Assembly: GCF_000615945.1 (NCBI RefSeq)
Contig: NZ_BAMO01000012.1
Location: forward strand, 32,405-96,404
Length of the DNA stretch: 64,000 bases
Direction of reading: 5' to 3'
DNA from: Caldalkalibacillus mannanilyticus JCM 10596
Lineage (GTDB): Bacteria; Bacillota; Bacilli; Caldalkalibacillales; JCM-10596
How positions within the stretch are numbered: position 1 is the stretch's first letter; the number at the start of each line of letters is the position of its first letter. The translations under genes and the position numbers were made by a program. The notes beneath the pieces are model-generated. The model was not told where the DNA came from. It saw nothing but the letters and a program-made list of their open reading frames with translations, and did not search any database. Positions 27,462 to 35,268 of this stretch are shown piece by piece.

Positions 27462-30077
27462 ATGAAAAATAGAATGACTTCAATAGTGTTAAGAACCCAC
27501 TTACCGTATATTCGGGAAGCATGCTCCTATGTACATGCGGAAGAACAATGGATTTTTGAAGCATTAACAGAAGCTTATATTCCTTTATTTTTATCATTTG
27601 AAAAGCTGCTTAAAGAAGAGATTCCGTTTCAGGTTACATGTGCAATTTCTCCCACTTTGCTGGCTTTATTGGATGACTCTTTTATGATGCACAAATATCA
27701 TATGTACCTAACAGAGCGTCTTCATGATGTAGAACATGACCTTATTCATAGTCTTGATAAGCTATCTTTGTCCTCATTATGGAGAAGGCGAGAGGAAATC
27801 CATCATATCCTGCACTATCTAGAAGAAAACGAAAACCTCATGTTACGCCTGCGTTTCTTTCATCAGACCGGCCAGGTAGAGTGGATCACAGGTACAGCCA
27901 CGAATGCCTATCTTCCTTATATTTCGGATGAAAGTAAAATAGCTCAATTACGGATTGGAATAGAAACTTTTTATCATTATTTTGAAACCCTTCCCCAAGG
28001 TGTTTGGTTACCAGTATTTGATCAGGTTGTAGATCGCACCTTACATGAGTTAGGGGTTAAATATGTCATTCTTGATCCAAGTGAGCAATCAGACTACATG
28101 AAAAATGAAACGCAAGGGGAACTTACCATAAGTCCGCATGGAATCATGGTATTTAAGGGCTCCTCCCCTTTAGTCATCAGTGAAGTAGAGAACATTCAGC
28201 TAGAGAAAACAATAGAGCCCTTCATTCGAAAATGTGAGAAGGAATATTTTTCAAGTCTAGAACAGCGGGGAATAGAAATGCAAGTATTCTGCTATGACAT
28301 TGAATTATTTGGCGAGTGGTGGATAGAAGGAAAGGATTTTATTTCAGCCCTATTTCGTCACTTACAGCAATGCCCTTCTGAAAGTAACTGGATCGTTCCA
28401 AGTCAGATGATCGAAGAACTGAAGAGGAAGCAGCTAACTCCTTTCAAACCGATATCCTCCATGTTTCTTCACACCTACAACCAGCAGCGAATAAACCACC
28501 ACAACCATTGGATTTATCGCCACTTGTATCAAGCTGAGAAAAGACTTCTGGAGTTAACCAGACGTAGTGATATACAAGCCCAACCACAGCTTGCTGCCCT
28601 TTTCAATCAGGGGGTGAGGGAACTCTTACTAGCTCAAAGCGGGGACTGGGCTTTATTCATGAATCATTCTTCTCTCTCTTCATATGCTATACAACGTATT
28701 AAACTCCACCTCTCAAGATTTAATAAGCTCTATGATCAGATAAAAAACGGTCAGCTAGATATCGAAAGAATGGAACACTGGAAAAATGAATATCCCTTGT
28801 TTGAGCAAATCAACCTAAATAATTATGTTATTTCTCCAGAAGCTTCCTTAGTTGCAGCGACAATAGCTACGAAGGAAAGCAATCATAGAAAAGCACGTAT
28901 TCTTATGCTGACGTGGGAGTATCCACCCCGAATCATTGGTGGACTAGCACGAGCCGTTCATGACCTTTCTGTGGAATTGGTAAACCAAGGACTGGAAGTT
29001 CATATCCTTACTTGTCAGTCCCAAGAGCTCCCTACGTATGAATTGATTCAAGGAGTTCATATCCATCGTGTCGATCCTTTAGTGGATGAGCAGCAGAGTG
29101 AATTCACTCAATGGATTTTTCAATTGAACATGCAATTGATTGACTATGCTCGAGACTTGAGTAAGTTATTGTCCTTTGATCTCATTCATGCCCATGATTG
29201 GTTAGTGACATGGGCGGCAAAAGAAATGAAACATACCTTATCAATTCCATTAATCGCTACAATTCACGCTACAGAGCATGGAAGGAATCAGGGGTTATGG
29301 ACAGAGCAACAGAAAAAAATTAATCATTTAGAGTGGGAGCTAACTTATGAAGCGCAAAGCGTCATCGTTTGTAGTCAATATATGAAAGCTGAACTTCATG
29401 AACGATTTCAATTACCAGAAGATAAGATTAAGGTGATTTCCAATGGAATTGATCCTACTCAAGTAATGAGAGAAGGGTACTCGGTTCGAGATCGCTTCGC
29501 CTTACCGCATGAAAAAATCATTCTATTTGTAGGGCGTATGGTTCGGGAAAAGGGTATGCATATCTTGTTACAAGCGATACCGCGGGTGTTAGAAAAGGTT
29601 CCAGATGCCAAATTCATTCTTTGCGGGAAGGGACCGATGTTATCAGAGCTACATGAACAGGTAAAGGAAATGGGATTAAGCCATAAAATTTACCTTCCGG
29701 GTTTTATAGATGATGAGACCAAAAATACATTACTCCAAGAAGCGTATGCTTGTGTCTTTCCAAGTATCTATGAACCCTTTGGCATCGTTGCCCTAGAAGC
29801 GATGTATTCGAATGGGCTGGCGATTGTATCTGACACAGGAGGCTTAGGTGAGATCATTGAACATCAATGTACAGGTTTAAAGGTGTACCCTGGGCATGTT
29901 CAATCGCTTTATGATCAATTGCTATATGCCTTACAGAATGAAGTGCAGATGAGGCGCATCAGAGCGAAAGCAAGACAAAAAGTGATAGAGTGCTTTCAAT
30001 GGGAAGTATTAGCCAAAGAAACGATTCATCTCTACCGTACTCATTTGAAGGAAGTCAAGGAGGTTGTCCAATTATGA
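27462..30077 (+). CDS. GH57-like/GT4 glycosyltransferase fusion with degenerate GH57 domain
   Basis: 871 residues; ATG 27462 has TGGAGTGA upstream. Residues ~1-400 align with the GH57/DUF1957 branching-enzyme type. Three usual motif residues differ: the first motif reads LRTHLPY instead of L-H-x-H-L-P (Arg11), the second TATNAYLP instead of ATH-x-(Y/F)-LP (Asn148), and the third GVWLPVFD instead of WLPEC, putting Val185 where the nucleophilic Glu belongs. Asp279 of DIELFGEWW is kept. Residues ~480-865 are a GT4 transferase with WEYPPRIIGGLARAVHDLS at the start and an intact EX7E donor site (Glu771, Glu779). The likely role is an NDP-sugar-dependent glucan or polysaccharide transferase whose GH57 part binds rather than cuts. 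It is coupled to the downstream nucleotidyltransferase. Confidence 0.85.
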   Translation: MKNRMTSIVLRTHLPYIREACSYVHAEEQWIFEALTEAYIPLFLSFEKLLKEEIPFQVTCAISPTLLALLDDSFMMHKYHMYLTERLHDVEHDLIHSLDKLSLSSLWRRREEIHHILHYLEENENLMLRLRFFHQTGQVEWITGTATNAYLPYISDESKIAQLRIGIETFYHYFETLPQGVWLPVFDQVVDRTLHELGVKYVILDPSEQSDYMKNETQGELTISPHGIMVFKGSSPLVISEVENIQLEKTIEPFIRKCEKEYFSSLEQRGIEMQVFCYDIELFGEWWIEGKDFISALFRHLQQCPSESNWIVPSQMIEELKRKQLTPFKPISSMFLHTYNQQRINHHNHWIYRHLYQAEKRLLELTRRSDIQAQPQLAALFNQGVRELLLAQSGDWALFMNHSSLSSYAIQRIKLHLSRFNKLYDQIKNGQLDIERMEHWKNEYPLFEQINLNNYVISPEASLVAATIATKESNHRKARILMLTWEYPPRIIGGLARAVHDLSVELVNQGLEVHILTCQSQELPTYELIQGVHIHRVDPLVDEQQSEFTQWIFQLNMQLIDYARDLSKLLSFDLIHAHDWLVTWAAKEMKHTLSIPLIATIHATEHGRNQGLWTEQQKKINHLEWELTYEAQSVIVCSQYMKAELHERFQLPEDKIKVISNGIDPTQVMREGYSVRDRFALPHEKIILFVGRMVREKGMHILLQAIPRVLEKVPDAKFILCGKGPMLSELHEQVKEMGLSHKIYLPGFIDDETKNTLLQEAYACVFPSIYEPFGIVALEAMYSNGLAIVSDTGGLGEIIEHQCTGLKVYPGHVQSLYDQLLYALQNEVQMRRIRAKARQKVIECFQWEVLAKETIHLYRTHLKEVKEVVQL

Positions 30078-32503
30078 AGGCAGTGATCATGGCAGGTGGA
30101 AAAGGGACACGACTAAGACCATTAACCTCAAATACCCCTAAACCAATGGTTCCATTATTAAATAAGCCCTGCATGGAATATAGTATCGAATTATTAAAAA
30201 AACATGGGATTACTGAAATAGCTGTTACGGTGCAATATATGCCTGAAGTGATCAAGAATTACTTTGGAGATGGTTCAGACTATGGAGTAAATATCCGCTA
30301 TTTTGAAGAGAGTATCCCTCTTGGAACAGCAGGAAGTGTAAAAAATGCGGAAGAGTTTCTAACAGAAGCCTTTATTGTGATAAGTGGGGATGCTTTAACA
30401 GATTATAATTTAGCAGAAGCAATTCACTATCATGAGCAAAAGAAAGCCATAGCGACTCTAGTGCTCACGCAGGTTGAGTCCCCTTTAGAGTATGGGGTTG
30501 TCATGACAGATGACGAGGGTAGAATCAAACGATTTCTTGAAAAGCCAAGCTGGAGTGAAGTATTTAGCGATACAGTGAATACGGGCATATATATCTTCGA
30601 ACCAGCCATTTTCAGCTACTATGAAAAAGGGGTCGAGTTTGATTTTAGCAAGGACTTGTTTCCTTTGTTTTTACAGGAGCAGCAACCGCTCTATGGATAT
30701 GTTGCTAAGGGGTATTGGTCTGATATTGGAAACCTAGCCATGTACCGTCAAACACAGTTTGATATGTTGGATGGTATAGTTGATGTGACGTTAAGAGGAA
30801 AAGAGGTTGCCCCTAAGGTGTTTGTTGAACGCTGGGTGGATATTCAGTCTAATGTGAAGATTAAGGGACCAGCCTATATTGGTGAGAATAGCGCATTAAT
30901 CAGTGGCTCCATGATTGGTCCGTATACCGTTATGGGAAAAAGAAACGTCATCAATAGAGGAAGTGTTTTACAAAAGACAATTTTGTGGGAGGGAAACTAT
31001 ATAGAACAACAAGTGGAAGCACAGGGTGTGACAGTATGCAATCATAATAAAATTGGGCAATGCAGTTCCTTTTTTGAAGGAGCAGTGATTGGGGATAAAT
31101 GTAAGATAGGAGCTAAATCCTTTGTCAAAGAGGGAGTCAAAATATGGCCTCGAAAAATCATTGATGAGGGAAGTACTGTCCATAGCTCTTTGATCTGGGG
31201 AGAGAAGCAGTCCAATCGCTTGTTCACTGATCAAGGAATACAAGGAATTGCGAATGTTGATATCACTCCAGATTTCATGAGTCAGTTAGGAGCTGCTTAT
31301 GGCTCAGTAGTTCGCTCTGGTGCTAACATATCGCTTAGTTCTTGTTCACATCCTTTTGCTAAATTGATGAAACAAGCATTGATGGCAGGGCTAATCTCGG
31401 CAGGCATCGATATCATCGATTTTGGTGAAACCATGGCATCGGTAGCAAGATATGGAGTACAGCAGCTTGGAATGACAGGAGGCGTTCATATTGTCATGGA
31501 GGAGCCCCTTGTTTTAAATAGGATGTTCATTGAGTTCTATGATCAGGATGGAATTTATCTTAGTCCAGAGCTCAAAAGGAAAATTGAGAATGCATTTTGG
31601 CAAGAGGATTATAGGCGTAGTTCATGTGAAACCATAGGAATGAATCATCTCTATCCCCAAGTGGTCGATCAATACATCGAGGGGTTATACCAAGCGATAG
31701 ATGCAGAAAAAGTAAAGGAAAAACAGTTTAAGGTTGTCGTAGAACATCATTCTTCACCTACTCAACACATCATTCTTTCCATTTTAAATCGATTAAGTTG
31801 TAAAGTAATTAGTATTAGTAGAGAAGAACAGAAGGATCATTTGGAACTGATCAGGTATGTAAAGCAAAATCAGGCTGATATCGGAATTTCTATGGACAAA
31901 AACGGTCAAGATTTTCATCTGATTACCGAGCAAGGAAAGATCATAGAAAGAAACATGCTGTATGCCATTCAACTTTTAATTCACGATCAAGAAAAACAAA
32001 GGTTCGTCTTAGGTATTCCTACTAGTGCTCCTAGTGTATTAGAGCATTTAGCAACGGAATTAGAGGTAACAGTTATAAGAACAAAGGAAAATCCTCGATC
32101 CATGATGGAGGTGACGAAGGAAGCTTCTTTTCACCCTATGTTTGATGCCTTGTATACCTTGGTGAAAACGATGGAATATATGAGTATCAGAGATACATAT
32201 CTATCAGAAGTTGATGCCATGGTTCCTCATTTTCATATTGTCAATGAAGCGGTATTTTGTCCTTGGACAGAAAAAGGGAAAGTAATGAGATTAATGATGG
32301 AGGAGATGAAAGGGAAAGAGATTGAGCTATTAGATGGAATCAAGCTATACAGTAACCAAGGCTGGGTGTTAATCTTACCAGACCAAGATAAACCAAGCTT
32401 TCGTGTTATATCGCAAGCAGCAAGTACAGAAGTGGCTTCCATATTGGCTCAAACCTTTGCAGAACGAATTAGAAAGTTTCAAGTTCAGTCGTTTTCTTTA
32501 TAA
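30074..32503 (+). CDS. Sugar-1-phosphate nucleotidyltransferase fused to a degenerate phosphohexomutase
   Basis: 809 residues; ATG 30074 lies ten bases after AAGGAGG and overlaps the GT4 stop. Residues ~1-230 are a nucleotidyltransferase with GGKGTRLRPLT (8-18), KPMVPLLNKP and the Asp of SGDALTD. Residues ~250-345 are left-handed beta-helix repeats. Residues ~400-800 resemble phosphoglucomutase/phosphomannomutase, but the phosphoserine loop TASHNP is replaced by VMEEPL (474-479) and the metal loop DGDADR by MDKNGQDF (607-614). Mutase activity is therefore unlikely. The first half probably activates glucose-1- or mannose-1-phosphate for the adjacent GT4 enzyme. Which nucleotide and sugar cannot be told from sequence. 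Confidence 0.85.
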   Translation: MKAVIMAGGKGTRLRPLTSNTPKPMVPLLNKPCMEYSIELLKKHGITEIAVTVQYMPEVIKNYFGDGSDYGVNIRYFEESIPLGTAGSVKNAEEFLTEAFIVISGDALTDYNLAEAIHYHEQKKAIATLVLTQVESPLEYGVVMTDDEGRIKRFLEKPSWSEVFSDTVNTGIYIFEPAIFSYYEKGVEFDFSKDLFPLFLQEQQPLYGYVAKGYWSDIGNLAMYRQTQFDMLDGIVDVTLRGKEVAPKVFVERWVDIQSNVKIKGPAYIGENSALISGSMIGPYTVMGKRNVINRGSVLQKTILWEGNYIEQQVEAQGVTVCNHNKIGQCSSFFEGAVIGDKCKIGAKSFVKEGVKIWPRKIIDEGSTVHSSLIWGEKQSNRLFTDQGIQGIANVDITPDFMSQLGAAYGSVVRSGANISLSSCSHPFAKLMKQALMAGLISAGIDIIDFGETMASVARYGVQQLGMTGGVHIVMEEPLVLNRMFIEFYDQDGIYLSPELKRKIENAFWQEDYRRSSCETIGMNHLYPQVVDQYIEGLYQAIDAEKVKEKQFKVVVEHHSSPTQHIILSILNRLSCKVISISREEQKDHLELIRYVKQNQADIGISMDKNGQDFHLITEQGKIIERNMLYAIQLLIHDQEKQRFVLGIPTSAPSVLEHLATELEVTVIRTKENPRSMMEVTKEASFHPMFDALYTLVKTMEYMSIRDTYLSEVDAMVPHFHIVNEAVFCPWTEKGKVMRLMMEEMKGKEIELLDGIKLYSNQGWVLILPDQDKPSFRVISQAASTEVASILAQTFAERIRKFQVQSFSL

Positions 32504-32540
32504 AACAACGCTACTCTAAGGAGAATGAATATGAAAAAAG

Positions 32541-32580
32541 ATAGGTTAGCAAAGGAGAAAATGCTAACCTATTCTTTTTT
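32541..32580 (+). terminator. Intrinsic terminator
   Basis: Perfect 11-base repeat (32541-32551 with 32562-32572), ten-base loop, then a T run. It ends the DUF4912/GH57-GT4/nucleotidyltransferase unit. Confidence 0.88.
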
Positions 32581-32618
32581 GTTCTATCGTTCTTCTTCCG
32601 CCAAAATCTTAATACTTT

Positions 32619-32645
32619 CTTAACATCTTCTTGATACCTTATAAA
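32619..32645 (+). promoter_or_regulatory. Candidate response-regulator site: tandem 11-base direct repeat
   Basis: CTTAACATCTT (32619-32629) is followed directly by CTTGATACCTT (32630-32640), matching at 8 of 11 positions. TATAAA (32640-32645) follows as a possible -10 with no good -35. OmpR-type regulators bind such 10-11 base direct repeats at -35, and the next gene encodes one, so autoregulation is a fair guess. Confidence 0.4.
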
Positions 32646-32768
32646 GGAGACTTCCATTAGATGGCGTTTTGATTTCACCTGATGGTTAGGGCGTGATCAT
32701 TATCTTCTGGCTAAGCTACAGATTATTAGATATGCTTTTAATGAGAGATGTTTAAGGAGGTATTTCGA

Positions 32769-33482
32769 ATGGTCCCTACTCCTACCATTTTAGTTGTAGA
32801 TGATGAAGAAAAAATGATTTCTGTTATACAAAATTACTTGGAGCAAGAAGGATTCAAGGTCCTAACTGCCCTAAATGGTCAAGAAGCACTAAATAAGGTG
32901 CGAACCTTTTCAGATATTGATTTAATTTTATTAGATTGGATGATGCCAGGTTTAAGTGGGATTGATGTATGCAAACAAGTCAGACAGACTTCAGAGATTC
33001 CTATCATTTTTCTAACGGCGAAATCTGAGGAGTTTGACAAATTAAAGGGTCTAGAAATTGGTGCTGATGATTATATTACTAAACCATTTTCTATGAGAGA
33101 ACTGGTTGCGAGGATTCGAGTGATCCTAAGGAGGATTCAAAAGAATCAAAGCACACAGCCAGAGGAAAGCAATAAGGATCTCTTCGTTAGAGGAAATATT
33201 ACAATCGATTATGCGAAACGCTATGTCGAGGTGAGAGGCAAAGCGGTTTCGCTAACCAAAACGGAATTTAAGCTGTTAACGATCTTAATTCAACGTCCAG
33301 GCCAAGTGTTCAGTCGCCTTCAGTTGCTCGAGATGGTTTTTGGAGAGGAATATGCTGGCTATGAACGTTCGATTGATACTCATATTAGTAATTTGAGAAA
33401 AAAAATAGATGAAGATCCTTCGAATCCCGACTATATTCAGACGGTGTTCGGGGTGGGGTATAAGTTTGGTGAGCTAGTATGA
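32769..33482 (+). CDS. OmpR-family response regulator
   Basis: 237 residues. The receiver domain (~6-118) has the acidic pair Asp11-Asp12, phosphoacceptor Asp56 (LLDWMMPG) and the Thr/Lys switch residues (FLTAK, TKPF). The C-terminal winged-helix DNA-binding domain (~140-235) ends with IQTVFGVGYKF. ATG 32769 follows TTAAGGAGG; the longer frame from 32748 contains that site. It overlaps the kinase gene by four bases (ATGA). Likely controls the downstream ABC exporter genes. Confidence 0.92.
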   Translation: MVPTPTILVVDDEEKMISVIQNYLEQEGFKVLTALNGQEALNKVRTFSDIDLILLDWMMPGLSGIDVCKQVRQTSEIPIIFLTAKSEEFDKLKGLEIGADDYITKPFSMRELVARIRVILRRIQKNQSTQPEESNKDLFVRGNITIDYAKRYVEVRGKAVSLTKTEFKLLTILIQRPGQVFSRLQLLEMVFGEEYAGYERSIDTHISNLRKKIDEDPSNPDYIQTVFGVGYKFGELV

Positions 33483-34488
33483 GTCATAAGACCAAACGCT
33501 TTGTTATTCTAAGCTTTCTTCTTACAAGTGGCATGCTGCTAGCTTTGGTATTAGGATATGCTTGGGGAATAAATGGGCTACATGCCTATTCACATATTAG
33601 TTATATCGCTCTTGTTGTGATCTTGTTTATTTTTATTTATATTCTTGTTTTCTTTATTGGGCTATGGGAGAGTAGAACCACAGAGAAGATTATAGACCTA
33701 TCCGTGAATCCCAGTGCATGATCCCTTACCATATCCTCAAGGATCAGAGTGAGCTTGGGGAGCTAGCAAGATCAGTGAAGAAGCTTCAAGATCAACTGTC
33801 CAAAGGAGAGGCTCTGCGTAATCAGTTAGTTTCTGATGTTGCGCATGAATTGCGGACTCCTCTAGCCATTTTACGTGGTCAGATTGAATCTATGTATGAA
33901 GGGGCTTATGAATTAAATCAACAGAATCTTCTTCCTATGTTGGATGAAATTAAGAGAATGTCGAAGCTCATTCAGGATCTCCGACAGCTTAGTCTAGCGG
34001 AAAGTGGAAACTTACCTCTTGAGCGTAAATGGTTTGAATGTAATCAACTTCTTGAAGAAGTCGTTCGCGTGCTCGAATTTGAAGCTGAAGGAAAAGAAAT
34101 CCTCCTTTCTTATTCACCGATCGAAGAGTTTGAGATTTATTGTGATTACACAAGAATCAAACAGGTGCTAATTAACTTGATCGGGAATTCCATTCGTTAT
34201 ACACCACAGGAAGGGAATATTATGATCCATTTATCAAGAGATGGTGGACATGTTTATATAGAGATCAGTGACGATGGTCCAGGAATCCCACCAGAAAAGC
34301 TTCCTTATATTTTTTATCGCTTTTATAGAGTAGAAGATTCAAGAAACAGAGAATTAGGGGGGATGGGTTTAGGATTAGCCATCGCCAAAGAATTTGTCGA
34401 AGCACATGGTGGGAAAATAAATGTTCAGAGTGAAGTTGGAAAAGGAAGTACCTTCCAAATTGTTCTTCCCATATTTCCGGTCGGCTAA
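33479..34488 (+). CDS. Sensor histidine kinase, interrupted by a one-base deletion
   Basis: Two membrane segments (~8-30 and ~39-61) with a loop of about ten residues, then HAMP, the phosphoacceptor domain with [13 protein letters not shown] and an ATPase domain with [16 protein letters not shown] and [10 protein letters not shown]. The first frame stops at 33721 after the second membrane segment. The -1 frame continues from about 33692 with RPIRESQ, a normal HAMP start. Adding one T at 33690-33693 gives a single 336-residue kinase. A true two-gene split by ATGA overlap at 33718 is possible but would cut the HAMP domain. The tiny outer loop suggests sensing within the membrane or via the neighbouring transporter. 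Confidence 0.85.
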
Positions 34489-34529
34489 CAGTCGGAAACC
34501 TAGATAAAGAAAGGAGGGGAATGATTTCT

Positions 34530-35268
34530 ATGGAAAAATCTCAAAAAATAATGGAGCAAAAGGCCTACTTAAAGTATATGGTCAGGGTGAAACCAGAATC
34601 GAAGCATTACAATCTATCTCCTTGTCGATCGAGCAAGGAGAAATTGTTTCTATCATGGGACCTTCTGGCTGTGGAAAAACGACGTTATTAAACTGTTTGT
34701 CTGGTATAGATACGACATCTAGAGGTGTGATTTATTTTGAAGAGCAACTTCTTTCATCCTATAGTGAACAAAAAAGAGATCAACTTAGAGCGCAACAAAT
34801 GGGCTTTGTCTTCCAGTCGTATAACTTAGTTCCCGTCCTTTCGGCTATTGAAAATGTAGAGCTTCCCTTACTCTGTCAAGGGATTCCGGTCAAAACAGCG
34901 CGAGAAAAAGCATTAACCGTTTTAGAGCGTGTTGGCTTGCTGGAGCGAATGAACCATCTTCCTGCTCAATTATCACTGGGTCAACAGCAGCGAGTGGCAC
35001 TGGCACGCTCGATTGTCAATAAACCGAAAATCGTTTGGGCAGATGAACCTACAGGGGCGCTTGATCGACAAACCACAGACATGGTGCTTGATTTAATTGA
35101 GCATCTGAATAGTAAAGAAAAGATTACTTTTGTCATTGTGACACATGATCCAAAGTGGCTGAACGGGGAAATCGGGTGTTATATATGGATAGTGGTCGAA
35201 TTCTACAAGAAAGAATCATCCCTAAAAAACAAGCTTTAGAGGAGTGGAATGGAAGTGATTGGAGTTGA
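34530..35268 (+). CDS. ABC transporter ATPase (MacB/LolD type), interrupted by two one-base deletions
   Basis: ATG 34530 lies ten bases after AAGGAGGGG and starts MEKSQKI; a base is lost near 34556, after which the frame reads AKGLLKVYGQGETRIEAL. The core from 34622 is intact: GPSGCGKT (Walker A), the Q-loop, LSLGQQQRVALARSI (signature) and WADEPTGALD (Walker B). A second base is lost in the A run at 35152-35154, after which the frame gives the normal tail RVLYMDSGRILQER to 35268. Repaired length is 246 residues. It powers the FtsX-type permease encoded just downstream. Confidence 0.88.

Noticed and set aside
33718..34488. Separate short histidine kinase gene with ATGA overlap
   Set aside because: The previous frame ends inside the HAMP domain, and adding one base joins both halves into a standard kinase.
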